A stretch of DNA of 64,000 nucleotides from Reinekea thalattae (GTDB lineage: Bacteria; Pseudomonadota; Gammaproteobacteria; Pseudomonadales; Natronospirillaceae): contig NZ_VKAD01000001.1 in the NCBI RefSeq assembly GCF_008041945.1, positions 1,116,001 through 1,180,000 on the forward strand, written 5' to 3'. Positions 11,152-20,628 of this stretch are shown one piece after another; the stretch's first letter is position 1, and every line of letters starts with the position of its first letter. The notes below the pieces were generated by a model. The model was not told the origin of the DNA. It did no database searches and saw nothing but the letters and a program-made list of their open reading frames with translations. Position numbers and translations under genes: made by a program.

Positions 11152-11279
11152 TTGGATCTTAGTTACGTTGGATCTTAGTTACGTTGGATCTTAGTTACGT
11201 TGGATCTTAGTTACGTTGGATCTTAGTTACGTTGGATCTTAATTACTTTGGATCCCAGTTGCTTTCGATCTCTTTTGTT
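11152..11279. repeat. 16-bp tandem repeat, five perfect and three decayed copies
   Basis: The unit TTGGATCTTAGTTACG occurs five times without change (11152-11231), followed by three increasingly mutated copies to 11279. Every copy keeps a GATC. The array sits about 100 bp upstream of the MalK-type gene, in a 545-bp spacer that otherwise shows nothing recognisable. There are no spacers between units, so it is not CRISPR. Confidence 0.9.
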
Positions 11280-11594
11280 TTTATTTGGCAATCTAAAACA
11301 GCTGCATCCGTTATAACAATGAGAATCTAGTGCTGCAACTACAAATGAATTTATTTAATCCAATAGATTAGTATTTCTAACCCATGGAATAACAACTCTG
11401 TAAACATCAACGATCATTCAAGCTCAACCAACCAGCCTGAAACTCAGATATTGCAAGCAGCGCCACCTTCGCAAAGTCATAAAAAATCGGTACGACCACC
11501 TTAAGGCAGTAGCCGATCATTATGACAGGTGAATTTATTTCTGCTGTTTGTTGTTGGCTTTTAATCGACGACCCAATTTGGGCAGAGAGCCAAC

Positions 11595-12593
11595 CTACTT
11601 CGCTAAGCGATGATTCAAAACCGCGGCAGCACCGAGCAAACCCGGCTGTTCAGTCACAACGACATAAGTTGGGATGGATTCCACAAACGACGACATCCGC
11701 CCTTTGCTTTCAAAGCGAACGCGAAACTCACTTTGCTGGAAGAAATCGATAAACCTCGGCACGATGCCACCAGTAATATAAACGCCACCCTTAGCGCCTA
11801 ACATCAAAGCAACATCGCCGGCGTAAGAGCCCAGTACGGCACAAAACATCGACAACGCCTCAACACAAAGCGGATCACTGCCAGCCAATGCAGCTGCACT
11901 AATCTCTTTGGCTTCTAATCGTTGACTCACCCCTTTAAGATCGGCCAAGGCTTGATAAATGTTCTCGATACCCTGACCAGAAAGCAACCGCTCTTGCGAC
12001 ACCCGCTCAAACTTTGATAGCAAAAAGCTCAACACGGCCTGCTCTTTTAAATTAGTCGGCGCAAAGTGACTGTGGCCGCCTTCGGTTTCAAGCGTCACTG
12101 GGCCATGATCAGAAAACGCCAGCGCAGCCAACCCCAACCCGGTACCTGGGCCTGTCACTGCAATCGGCTTTGCCGCAACAGCCTCACCACCGCCAACCTT
12201 AATTAAGCCCTGATCATCCAATTGCGGAATCGCATTAGCCATCGCATGATAATCATTAATAAAAACCAGACTTTTAAGACCCAACTTAGCCTGCAAGGCT
12301 TTAACGCTAAAAGACCAATAATGATTGGTCATATTAATTTGATCGTTATCGGTTGGGCAGGCAATCGCCATAACGGCATGCTCGGGCCGCTCAACGTTAT
12401 CGGGCAACTGCGTTAAATAAGCATCAACCGCCTGATCGATGGTTTCAAAGTCTGCACCATTCAATGCCGTCACCTGTTGTAAATCGGCTTCAGCCAACAT
12501 CAACTGCCCATTATTTTTCAACTCACGAATCGGAGCCAATGCAAAGCGCGCATTTGTACCACCAATATCGGCGACTAAGCCCAGTGCTGCCAT
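11595..12593 (-). CDS. glk: Glucokinase, ROK-independent bacterial type
   Basis: Phosphorylates glucose with ATP in the cytoplasm, feeding glycolysis or the Entner-Doudoroff route. The 332-residue protein has the Glk family phosphate-binding start GLVADIGGTNARFAL. It also has VTGPGTGLGLAAL, the ETEGGHSHFAP substrate loop, and GGVYITGGIVPR near the C-terminus. A TTG at 12602 is in frame, but the ATG at 12593 has AAGGG nine bases upstream and is preferred. It is divergent from hexR with a 424-bp spacer holding a HexR-like box. Confidence 0.93.
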   Translation of the reverse strand: MAALGLVADIGGTNARFALAPIRELKNNGQLMLAEADLQQVTALNGADFETIDQAVDAYLTQLPDNVERPEHAVMAIACPTDNDQINMTNHYWSFSVKALQAKLGLKSLVFINDYHAMANAIPQLDDQGLIKVGGGEAVAAKPIAVTGPGTGLGLAALAFSDHGPVTLETEGGHSHFAPTNLKEQAVLSFLLSKFERVSQERLLSGQGIENIYQALADLKGVSQRLEAKEISAAALAGSDPLCVEALSMFCAVLGSYAGDVALMLGAKGGVYITGGIVPRFIDFFQQSEFRVRFESKGRMSSFVESIPTYVVVTEQPGLLGAAAVLNHRLAK

Positions 12594-12825
12594 AGCGTTC
12601 AACCCTTATTTTGATTTATTTTTATTTCAAAGTGTTATATCGCGCAGACCATCGACGACGGCCTGCATTCGCAATGATGCCCCAACGAGCATAGCAACTC
12701 AATTTGGCGATCAATAGCAAGCTAAGTCAACTTTCCGGCAACATTCAATGCTTAGGCCATAGTAAAACAGCCCAACTCATAACGATTAAACCGACAGATA
12801 AAATCTCTCTATTTGTCGATTTTAG

Positions 12826-12840
12826 TGAAAGTTTATTACA
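12826..12840. promoter_or_regulatory. HexR-like operator between glk and hexR
   Basis: TGAAAGTTTATTACA matches 11 of 15 positions of the HexR consensus and lies in the divergent glk-hexR spacer (12594-13017). A weaker 9/15 match, TGTTAATTTCCTACA, is at 12970-12984. No other structure is evident in the spacer. Confidence 0.35.
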
Positions 12841-13017
12841 TCGACACCATTAGCAGATACCATAGCGAAACAATGCCAAACCTTGATAAACACGGGCCTT
12901 ACCTGCTCGTTTTAGCATTTATCGTAGAAATCGATGAAAACCTTAAGCTAGATCACTTTACGGCTAAGTTGTTAATTTCCTACAATTTAGCCCATTAAAC
13001 ACACCGGAACATAAATT

Positions 13018-13896
13018 ATGACCAATGACTTATTAGCACGCTTAAGGTCCAACCCCAGTTGCCTAAGCAAAAGTGAACGGAAAGTCGCCGAGGTCATCTT
13101 GCAAGACCCCAACAAAGCCATTCGATCAAGTATCGCAAGTTTAGCTCACGCAGCGGATGTCTCTGAGCCAACGGTAAATCGTTTTTGCCGAAGTTTAGAT
13201 TGCAGCGGCTTTCCTGATTTCAAACTCAAACTGGCCCAGTGCCTTGCCACCGGAAGACCGTTTGAGAATCGCCATGTCGAACCCAGCGATCGCGTTGAGG
13301 AATACAGCGAAAAAATATTCGAAGCAACACTGGGCGCTATTTCTGACGCTCAAAACACCATTGACCCTAGCGCCGTTATTCGCGCCGTCGACGTTGTTTG
13401 CAATGCTCGCCGCATTGAATTCCACGGCCTCGGTGCATCCAGCAGCGTTTGTCTGGATGCGCAAAATAAATTTTTTCGGCTCAACATTCCTTGCGTTGCC
13501 TACACCGACGTCTTACAACAACGCATGTCCGCAGCGGCGGCAAAACCAGAAGACTGTATTTTTATTATTTCCAATACTGGACGCACCATTTCTTTAGTAG
13601 AAACCGCTCACCTAGCTCGCGAAGCAGGAGCGACTATTATTTCCTTAACTTCTCCACAATCACCGTTGGCAGAATTAAGCGACATCGTGCTCGGCGTTGA
13701 AAGCTCTGAAAACACCGACATCTACACACCAATGACATCAAGACTGGTTCATTTAACTGTGCTAGATGTTCTCTCAACCGGAGTCACCTTACGACTAGGG
13801 CCTGAATTCCACAGTCACATTAATCGAATAAAAGCCGCACTGGATGACACTCGATATAAAAATGACTCACGATATAAAAATAAAGAAAAGAGCTAA
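13018..13896 (+). CDS. hexR: HexR family transcriptional regulator of sugar catabolism
   Basis: A 292-residue RpiR-family repressor: an N-terminal helix-turn-helix (about residues 1-77, with SKSERKVAEVIL and the recognition helix SEPTVNRFCRSL) and a C-terminal SIS sugar-phosphate domain (about 120-260, with FHGLGASSSV and ISNTGRTISLVE). HexR senses the Entner-Doudoroff intermediate KDPG and controls central carbon genes. Neighbouring glk and HexR-like boxes near gap fit that role. The tail contains a small internal duplication (TRYKN/SRYKN), one of several short repeats in the window. Confidence 0.88.
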   Translation: MTNDLLARLRSNPSCLSKSERKVAEVILQDPNKAIRSSIASLAHAADVSEPTVNRFCRSLDCSGFPDFKLKLAQCLATGRPFENRHVEPSDRVEEYSEKIFEATLGAISDAQNTIDPSAVIRAVDVVCNARRIEFHGLGASSSVCLDAQNKFFRLNIPCVAYTDVLQQRMSAAAAKPEDCIFIISNTGRTISLVETAHLAREAGATIISLTSPQSPLAELSDIVLGVESSENTDIYTPMTSRLVHLTVLDVLSTGVTLRLGPEFHSHINRIKAALDDTRYKNDSRYKNKEKS

Positions 13897-14006
13897 GCCC
13901 ACGGATCACGCCAACCCCAAGCGGTTCAGTCAAAATCTTGACCGATTAATGATTGTAACTCTCAGTAATATCCTGTAAAAAGTGCCCCAAATGAAAAATA
14001 CCACAG

Positions 14007-14026
14007 ACGGCAGCTTCGGCTGCCGT
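14007..14026. other. Strong UUCG-tetraloop hairpin downstream of hexR
   Basis: ACGGCAGC and GCTGCCGT pair perfectly around a TTCG tetraloop. Only three T follow, so it may be a terminator for hexR or an RNA-stability element. It is one of three hairpins in the 340-bp hexR-aceE spacer. Confidence 0.5.
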
Positions 14027-14142
14027 TTGCCGTTGAAAGGTGTGACGAAAGCGAAATTTCGCCAATCAGCGTACTCTCGCTCAATGGCGAATGGCGCGAA
14101 ACACTCTACGCTCATAAGGTATTTGTTTTATATAAAATAAGC

Positions 14143-14187
14143 AGTCACCTACATTAATAAACTAATGTAATCTTCAGTGACTTTTTT
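14143..14187 (+). terminator. Terminator-like hairpin in the aceE leader (possible attenuator)
   Basis: An outer stem AGTCAC/GTGACT encloses a perfect inner stem TACATTA/TAATGTA, and T6 follows directly. It ends only 49 bases before aceE. A further small hairpin, AACGGA-AAG-TCCGTT, follows at 14195-14209. It could terminate hexR read-through, attenuate aceEF, or be an operator because the inner palindrome is symmetrical. Confidence 0.5.
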
Positions 14188-14236
14188 CATAAAGAACGGA
14201 AAGTCCGTTTACCGTCGGGGATGAGGTTTAAACTCT

Positions 14237-16897
14237 ATGGAACACGATTTAGATCCAATCGAAACACAGGAATGGCTTGATGCACTGGCTTCAGTTGTCC
14301 GTGAAGAAGGTAGTGATCGAGCTCAATTCTTGCTCAAGCGTCTATCAGACCAAGCTACGCATTCTGGAGAAGGCGTACCTTTTGCTATTAATACACCCTT
14401 CCGTAACACCATCGGTTTGGAAGACGAACCAAAATACCCTGGCGACAATGCGCTAGAGCGTAAAATTCGCTCAATGATTCGTTGGAATGCTGTTGCTATG
14501 GTTGTTAAAGCCAACAAGTCTGGCGATGACCTAGGTGGCCACATCTCAAGCTTCCAATCATCTGCGACGCTTTACGACATAGGTTTCAACCACTTCTGGA
14601 GAGCGCCAACAGCGACGCACCCAGGCGACATGGTTTACTTCCAAGGTCACATTTCTCCGGGTATTTATGCGCGTTCTTATGTTGAAGGCCGCTTAACGGA
14701 TGACCAGCTTAATAACTTCCGTCGTGAAGTTGATGGCCAAGGTCTTTCTTCTTACCCACACCCTTGGTTAATGCCTGACTACTGGCAGTTCCCAACCGTA
14801 TCTATGGGTCTAGGTCCGATCCAAGCGATCTACCAAGCGCACGTCATGCGTTACCTAGAAAACCATGAGAAAATTGAAAAAGGCGGCCGCGTCTGGGCAT
14901 TCCTAGGCGATGGTGAAATGGATGAGCCAGAATCCTTAGGTGCTATTTCATTAGCCGGTCGTGAAAACCTAGACAACCTAAACTTTGTCATTAACTGTAA
15001 CCTTCAGCGTCTTGATGGCCCTGTTCGTGGTAACGGCAAAATCATTCAAGAACTTGAAGGTATGTTCCGTGGCGCAGGCTGGAACGTAGTGAAAGTTGTT
15101 TGGGGTCGTCATTGGGACAAACTGTTTGCAGCAGACAAAAAAGGTCTACTGCAAAAACGTATGGACGAAGTTGTTGATGGTGAGCTACAGGCTTACAAAT
15201 CTAACGGTGGCGCATACACCCGTGAACACTTCTTCGGCAAGTACCCTGAATTAGCAGAACTGGCTAAAGACCTATCGGACGAAGACATCTACCGCCTAAA
15301 CCGTGGTGGTCACGATCCATACAAGGTTTACGCTGCGTTCAACCGTGCCGTTAACGACAACGGTGGTAAGCCAACCGTTATTCTTGCGCACACTGTGAAA
15401 GGCTACGGCATCGAAGCAGGCGAAGCGAAAAACATGACTCACTCACTGAAGAAACTTTCAGTAGATGATCTGAAAAAATTCCGCGACCTTTGTGAAGTGC
15501 CAATCAGCGATGAAGATCTAGATGCGGGCAAAATCCCGTTCTACCGTCCTGATGAAAACAGCCCAGAGATGCAATACATCCGCAATCGCCGCAACACGCT
15601 AGGTGGTTACTTACCAATCCGTCGTAAAAAAGCGGAAGGCAAGCTAACGGTTCCAACGCTTGAAAGCTTTGAAGCGATGACAAAAGAATCTGGCGATCGT
15701 GAAATCTCAACCACGATGAGCTTTGTTCGCGTATTGTCTTCTTTGATGAAAGACAAAGAAATTGGTAGCCGCATCGTACCTATCGTTCCTGACGAAGCTC
15801 GTACCTTCGGTATGGAAGGCATGTTCCGTCAGTTTGGTATCTACTCACCTTGGGGACAGACTTATATCCCTCAAGATAAGAGCCAAGTGATGTGGTACAA
15901 AGAAGACATCAAAGGCCAGATCCTTCAAGAAGGCATCAACGAAGCTGGTGCGATGAGTTCTTGGATTTCTGCAGCAACGTCTTACTCTAACTTTAACCAC
16001 CAGTTAGTACCGTTCTACGTTTACTACTCAATGTTCGGTTTCCAACGTATTGGCGATCTTGCATGGGCAGCTGGCGACCTACAAGCACGCGGTTTCTTAA
16101 TCGGTGCAACTTCTGGTCGTACAACTCTAAACGGTGAAGGTCTACAGCACCAAGACGGTCACAGCCACATTTTAGCGGGTACCATCCCTAACTGTGTGAC
16201 TTACGATGCTACTTACGGCTACGAAGTTGCGACCATTATTCAAGATGGTCTGAAGCGTATGGTTGAAGATCAAGAAGACGTCTTCTACTACCTAACGACT
16301 CTAAACGAGAACTACACACACCCAGGTTTGAAACCAGAAATGGTTGAAGGCATTAAGAAGGGTATGTACCTGTTCGAAGAAGATAAGAAGAAAGCGAAGC
16401 AGCCTACAGTTCAGCTTTTAGGTTCTGGCTCAATCATGCAAGAAGTTCGTGCAGCCGCTGAAATCTTACGTTCTGAGTACAAGGTTAACGTTGATATCTG
16501 GGCAGTGACCAGCTACAACGAATTGACTCGTGAAGGTCTAGACGCTGATCGTGAAAACCTTCTTAACCCAGAAGCAGCACCTCGTGAAGCTTACGTGACT
16601 CAACTATTAAAAGACCGTGAAGGTCCTGTTGTATCGTCAAGTGACTACATGAAGAATTACGCTAACCAAATCCGCAAATGGGTTCCAGGTACTTATGAAG
16701 TATTGGGTACAGATGGTTTTGGCCGAAGTGATTCACGCGCTAAGCTACGTCACTTCTTCGAAGTCGATCGTAACTGGGTCACTGTTGCTGCATTGAAAGC
16801 ACTTGCAGATGACGGTGCCATTAAAGCGTCGGTGGTATCCGAAGCGATCAAGAAGTTTGATCTTGATATGAACAAACCAAACCCAATGACAGTGTAA
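14237..16897 (+). CDS. aceE: Pyruvate dehydrogenase E1 component, homodimeric type
   Basis: Thiamine-diphosphate enzyme that decarboxylates pyruvate and loads the acetyl group onto the E2 lipoyl arms. The 886-residue length is that of gammaproteobacterial AceE. Visible family segments are SSYPHPWLMPDYWQFPTVSMGLGP, the ThDP motif FLGDGEMDEPES followed by NLNFVINCNLQRLDGPVRGN, and the C-terminal transketolase-like part with GLQHQDGHSH. GAGG lies about 10 bases before the ATG. aceF follows after 23 bp. The lipoamide dehydrogenase gene is not next to the pair, and no pdhR is adjacent. Confidence 0.97.
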   Translation: MEHDLDPIETQEWLDALASVVREEGSDRAQFLLKRLSDQATHSGEGVPFAINTPFRNTIGLEDEPKYPGDNALERKIRSMIRWNAVAMVVKANKSGDDLGGHISSFQSSATLYDIGFNHFWRAPTATHPGDMVYFQGHISPGIYARSYVEGRLTDDQLNNFRREVDGQGLSSYPHPWLMPDYWQFPTVSMGLGPIQAIYQAHVMRYLENHEKIEKGGRVWAFLGDGEMDEPESLGAISLAGRENLDNLNFVINCNLQRLDGPVRGNGKIIQELEGMFRGAGWNVVKVVWGRHWDKLFAADKKGLLQKRMDEVVDGELQAYKSNGGAYTREHFFGKYPELAELAKDLSDEDIYRLNRGGHDPYKVYAAFNRAVNDNGGKPTVILAHTVKGYGIEAGEAKNMTHSLKKLSVDDLKKFRDLCEVPISDEDLDAGKIPFYRPDENSPEMQYIRNRRNTLGGYLPIRRKKAEGKLTVPTLESFEAMTKESGDREISTTMSFVRVLSSLMKDKEIGSRIVPIVPDEARTFGMEGMFRQFGIYSPWGQTYIPQDKSQVMWYKEDIKGQILQEGINEAGAMSSWISAATSYSNFNHQLVPFYVYYSMFGFQRIGDLAWAAGDLQARGFLIGATSGRTTLNGEGLQHQDGHSHILAGTIPNCVTYDATYGYEVATIIQDGLKRMVEDQEDVFYYLTTLNENYTHPGLKPEMVEGIKKGMYLFEEDKKKAKQPTVQLLGSGSIMQEVRAAAEILRSEYKVNVDIWAVTSYNELTREGLDADRENLLNPEAAPREAYVTQLLKDREGPVVSSSDYMKNYANQIRKWVPGTYEVLGTDGFGRSDSRAKLRHFFEVDRNWVTVAALKALADDGAIKASVVSEAIKKFDLDMNKPNPMTV

Positions 16898-16920
16898 TTG
16901 TCCCGTTAGGAGTCTTATAA

Positions 16921-18798
16921 ATGGCAACTGAAATTATAAAAGTTCCCGATATCGGCATGGACAGCGCTACCTGTATTGAGGTGAGTGTAAAAGTCGGTGA
17001 TGTGATCAGTGAAGACGATACCATCATCGTCCTAGAGTCCGACAAAGCATCAATGGACGTGCCTGCTCCAGCAGCAGGCAAGGTTACTGAGATTAAAATC
17101 AATGAAGGCGACAGCGTTTCTGAAGGCGATGACCTTATTGTCTTAGAAATCGAAGGTGGCGCTGCCACTGCTGAAGCTCCGGCGGCTGCACCTGCAGCAG
17201 CCGAAGCACCTGCGGCTCCTGCTGCAGGCGGCGCTGTTGAAGAAATCAAAGTGCCTGACATTGGTATGGACAGCGCAACGATCATCGAAATTTCGGTGAA
17301 AGTTGGCGACGTACTCAGTGAAGACGACACCATCGTCGTACTTGAAAGCGACAAGGCCTCTATGGATGTGCCTGCGCCTAAAGGCGGTGAAGTTGTTTCC
17401 ATTAAAGCTTCAGAAGGCGACAGCGTCTCTGAAGGTGCGGTATTAATTGAGCTGAAAACAGCAGCATCAGGCGCTAAAGGTGCTCCGGTTGCTGAACCTT
17501 CTGCTCCACAAAATGCAGCACCAGGCGCGACTGCACCGGCAACGTCTAGCAGCGAAGAAGTGAAAGTACCAAACATTGGTATGGACAGCGCTAAGATCAT
17601 TGAGATCTCAGTTAAACCTGGCGATATGGTTGCTGAAGAAGACACCATCATCATTCTAGAATCTGACAAAGCTTCTATGGATGTACCTTCCCCAATCGCG
17701 GGCGAAGTGTTGGCTGTTAAAGTCAACGAAGGTGATGAAGTTTCTGAAGGTCATCTTATCCTTACGATTAAACCAGAAGGCACGTCAGCAGCTGCACCCG
17801 CTGCGGCGCCAGCACCAGCTGCTGCTGCCCCATCCGCTCCTGCTGCAGCAAAACCTGCCGCGGCACCGGCTAAGATGGCTGATGACATCAAGCCAAGCAA
17901 AAACGTTCACGCAGGCCCTGCTGTTCGTCGCTTAGCTCGTGAATTCGGTGTTGATCTAGGCTTAGTACCTGGTTCTGGCCCTCGTGGACGCATCATTAAA
18001 GATGACGTTGCTAACTGGGTTAAAAACCGTCTACAAGAGCCGACTAACCCTGCTGCAGGCGCTGGTCTACCGACTGTTCCTGATCAGGATTTCTCTAAGT
18101 TCGGCGATGTAGAAATCGTTGAAATGAGCCGTATTCAGCAACTAACTGCTGCAAACATGGTTCGTAACTCTTTGGTTATTCCAGCTGTTACTCAGTTTGA
18201 TGAAGCCGACGTTACAGAAACAGAGAAGTTCCGTCAGTCACTGAAACCTGAAATGGAAAAACGTGGTACTAAGATCAGCCCACTGGCCTTTATTATTAAA
18301 GCCTGTGCATCTGCGTTGGTTGAATACCCGAACTTCAATGTTTCATTGATGGCCGATGGTAAGCGCTATGTGCAAAAACACTACGTCAATATTGGTCTAG
18401 CAGTTGATACACCAAATGGTTTGATTGTTCCTGTGATTAAAGATGCAGACAAAAAATCCGTATGGCAAATCGCTGAAGACATCATTGACTTTGCGAAGCG
18501 TGGACGTGAAGGCAAAGTTAAGCCTGCAGAAATGCAAGGCGGCTGTTTCACCGTATCTAGCCTTGGTGGCTTAGGCGGTACTGCCTTTACTCCAATCGTA
18601 AATGCACCAGAAGTTGCTATTCTGGGTATTTCTAAAAACGCTGTGAAACCTCATTGGACCGGTTCTGAATTTGTACCTCGTACATTCACACCGCTGTCGC
18701 TTTCATACGACCACCGTGCAATTAACGGTGCTGATGCAGCCAAGTTCACAACCTACCTAACTCAGGTTCTAGCCGACGTTCGTCGTTTAGTTCTGTAA
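16921..18798 (+). CDS. aceF: Pyruvate dehydrogenase E2 (dihydrolipoyl acetyltransferase), three lipoyl domains
   Basis: Forms the core of the pyruvate dehydrogenase complex and transfers acetyl groups to CoA. The 625 residues hold three lipoyl domains, each with the DKASMD lipoylation site (Lys42, Lys145 and Lys250). Ala/Pro-rich linkers separate them. A peripheral-subunit-binding domain follows (about 325-365, VRRLAREFGVDL), then the catalytic domain ending with SLSYDHRAINGADAAKF. AGGAG lies eight bases before the ATG. The three near-identical lipoyl repeats make the gene internally repetitive at the DNA level. Confidence 0.96.
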   Translation: MATEIIKVPDIGMDSATCIEVSVKVGDVISEDDTIIVLESDKASMDVPAPAAGKVTEIKINEGDSVSEGDDLIVLEIEGGAATAEAPAAAPAAAEAPAAPAAGGAVEEIKVPDIGMDSATIIEISVKVGDVLSEDDTIVVLESDKASMDVPAPKGGEVVSIKASEGDSVSEGAVLIELKTAASGAKGAPVAEPSAPQNAAPGATAPATSSSEEVKVPNIGMDSAKIIEISVKPGDMVAEEDTIIILESDKASMDVPSPIAGEVLAVKVNEGDEVSEGHLILTIKPEGTSAAAPAAAPAPAAAAPSAPAAAKPAAAPAKMADDIKPSKNVHAGPAVRRLAREFGVDLGLVPGSGPRGRIIKDDVANWVKNRLQEPTNPAAGAGLPTVPDQDFSKFGDVEIVEMSRIQQLTAANMVRNSLVIPAVTQFDEADVTETEKFRQSLKPEMEKRGTKISPLAFIIKACASALVEYPNFNVSLMADGKRYVQKHYVNIGLAVDTPNGLIVPVIKDADKKSVWQIAEDIIDFAKRGREGKVKPAEMQGGCFTVSSLGGLGGTAFTPIVNAPEVAILGISKNAVKPHWTGSEFVPRTFTPLSLSYDHRAINGADAAKFTTYLTQVLADVRRLVL

Positions 18799-18850
18799 TA
18801 GGTTCGCGTTCATTAGGCGAGCAACTCGATGAGTTGCTATCGCCTAATAC

Positions 18851-18889
18851 AAAAAAATCCAATGGTAGAGATACCATTGGATTTTTTTT
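18851..18889 (+). terminator. Terminator of aceEF
   Basis: AAATCCAATGGTA and TACCATTGGATTT form a perfect stem around GAGA, followed by eight T. A second hairpin (TTAGGCGA...CGCCTAA with an inner CAACTC/GAGTTG stem) lies just before it at 18813-18847. Confidence 0.9.
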
Positions 18890-18997
18890 GTCACTGAGAA
18901 AATAAAACCGACAATTCAGACTGTTTTTAAATTATTTTTTAATGCTTATAAGCTTTTCTAAAATAAATAACCCTACAGAAAACAACCTACTGTACGC

Positions 18998-19366
18998 CTA
19001 AGAACTGGCTTTAACATACCAATAAAATAACGGCACCAGTAAAACGATTTCGATAACAACATTTAACCATTGCTTAGCAACCGAGCCATCTAAAGCAATG
19101 CCCAATAGGCGCGCAATAAGAAAACCGATCATCAACATCGAAGCCGCTAGCGAGACTATCGCCTGCCACGTCATCACCGCAGGCGGGAAACAAAGCAATA
19201 GCCCTAAGCCAATCGGAACTCCCCACCAAATTCTTCGCTCTACCGCCTGAAAGATATCGGTTGGAACCGGCCGAGAACTGAGCCACTCAGGCTTGCACGC
19301 CAATGCAATTCCTGCCGCGATCAGTAATAGACCAATCAATTTAAACAACATACCAATAGTTATCAT
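18998..19366 (-). CDS. Small four-helix membrane protein, DUF4345-like
   Basis: About 122 residues forming four hydrophobic helices, with an N-terminal helix of the form GMLFKLIGLLLIAAGI. I place it tentatively in the DUF4345 group, which has no known role. The frame is open further upstream, but the ATG at 19366 has AAGGAA directly ahead and lies 18 bp past the stop of the AraC-type gene, so the two are probably co-transcribed. Confidence 0.6.
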   Translation of the reverse strand: MITIGMLFKLIGLLLIAAGIALACKPEWLSSRPVPTDIFQAVERRIWWGVPIGLGLLLCFPPAVMTWQAIVSLAASMLMIGFLIARLLGIALDGSVAKQWLNVVIEIVLLVPLFYWYVKASS

Positions 19367-19383
19367 AGCGTTCCTTAAATTCG

Positions 19384-20298
19384 TTAGGCTGATTGCGCAG
19401 AGTAATCGCGTATCCATTGTTTAGGCGACTGACCATACATACGTTTAAATTCACGACTAAATTGAGACGAACTGACGTAACCAACATCCATCGCTGCGGA
19501 GCTAACATTCATGCCATCAGCAATTTTAATCGCTGCGCTATTGAGCCGCATCGACTTAACAAACTGGATCGGCGACAAACGGGTAGCCTGTTTAAATTTT
19601 CGATGAAAAACTGCTCGGCTCATACCAACCTGCGCGGCAATACGATCGATGCTGACCGATTCATCAAGATGGCTAGAAAGGTAGTTAATCGCTCGTGCAA
19701 TCTCATTGCCAACACCAAAGGCTTGCTTTACTGAAGCGCCTGATGCGCCCTTTAAGATGGCGTAATACAACTCGCGTAGGCGACTGCTACCGAGCACCGC
19801 TTTATCCGTATCGTTATCTAGCAGCAATAGCCGATACAGTGCATCGGCAAAACCCATGTCCCAATCACTGGCAACAACACTTTGCGCAATAACGCTGGCG
19901 CTCGGCCGACGAATCGTCGCTGCGGCATTATCCATTTCTAACGACAACTCGCTCATCAGTCGGGTATCAAGACTAATATAAACCCCCAACAGTGGATGAT
20001 CGGGTGAAGCATCGGGCGCTCCGGCTTCGACTGGCGTTGGCATGGTGCAACAAAAATACTGATCGCTGCTGTACAGATGCCGCTGGCCATCTAAGATAGC
20101 CTCCTTGGTGCCCGATAAAATAACCGTCACCGAAGGCTCATACACGGCTGGCGCGCAACGTACGGCGTCGGTTACACGAAACAGCTGCACGCCTTGAATA
20201 CCGGTTTCTATTAAACCCTCATCAACGGCATGCTCTTCGAGCCACTGCGCTATCTGCTGTTTAAGCACCTGATGCTTATTTCCTTGTTGTCTGCTCAT
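19384..20298 (-). CDS. AraC family transcriptional regulator
   Basis: A 304-residue regulator with an AraC_N cupin-like sensor half (about residues 20-180, EPSVTVILSGTKEAIL) and a C-terminal AraC DNA-binding half. The latter has two helix-turn-helices (SIDRIAAQVGMSRAVFHRKFK and SSAAMDVGYVSSSQFSREFKRMYGQSP). It is divergent from a short-chain dehydrogenase gene. Regulators of this subgroup often control an adjacent divergent oxidoreductase, so that gene is a likely target. The 17-bp tandem repeats between the two genes are candidate binding sites. Confidence 0.85.
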   Translation of the reverse strand: MSRQQGNKHQVLKQQIAQWLEEHAVDEGLIETGIQGVQLFRVTDAVRCAPAVYEPSVTVILSGTKEAILDGQRHLYSSDQYFCCTMPTPVEAGAPDASPDHPLLGVYISLDTRLMSELSLEMDNAAATIRRPSASVIAQSVVASDWDMGFADALYRLLLLDNDTDKAVLGSSRLRELYYAILKGASGASVKQAFGVGNEIARAINYLSSHLDESVSIDRIAAQVGMSRAVFHRKFKQATRLSPIQFVKSMRLNSAAIKIADGMNVSSAAMDVGYVSSSQFSREFKRMYGQSPKQWIRDYSAQSA

Positions 20299-20491
20299 TG
20301 CTGGTTAGCCACTTAGTAATTGAATCTGTCGTTATTAATCGATACATTCAGCTTAATCTCGAATATGCCGTTATTCAACAGAACGATACAAATAGGCAAT
20401 TTTTAGCGATTATTACGCCTATTTATTGCCAATCCTGACAACTATAGTCCTCTTCATAGCAATCTACTCACAACCGCACAATTACTTTATT

Positions 20492-20576
20492 CCGGTAAAT
20501 GCTTTGATCCGGCAAATGCTGTGCACCGGTAAATGCTTTGATCCGGTGAACATTTGAACCCAATGAATACTGTGCT
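20492..20576. repeat. 17-bp tandem repeat upstream of the SDR gene
   Basis: Successive 17-bp units read CCGGTAAATGCTTTGAT, CCGGCAAATGCTGTGCA, CCGGTAAATGCTTTGAT, CCGGTGAACATTTGAAC, then a decayed fifth copy. The array lies 50 bp before the SDR ATG in the 330-bp spacer shared with the AraC-type regulator. Nothing else is recognisable in the spacer. Confidence 0.85.
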
Positions 20577-20628
20577 TGTGCGGATAGACGTTACTTCATA
20601 GATAGGCAACGATTAGGAACTAAAGACC

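Noticed and set aside
11152-11279. CRISPR array
   Set aside because: The 16-bp units are directly adjacent with no spacers and no cas genes are in the window.
12813-12998. Small plus-strand gene in the glk-hexR spacer
   Set aside because: No ribosome site, low-complexity product, and it overlaps the HexR-like box region.
16848-17726. 292-codon open frame antisense to aceF
   Set aside because: It mirrors the repetitive Ala/Pro-rich triple lipoyl region of aceF and carries no family motif; codon periodicity belongs to aceF.
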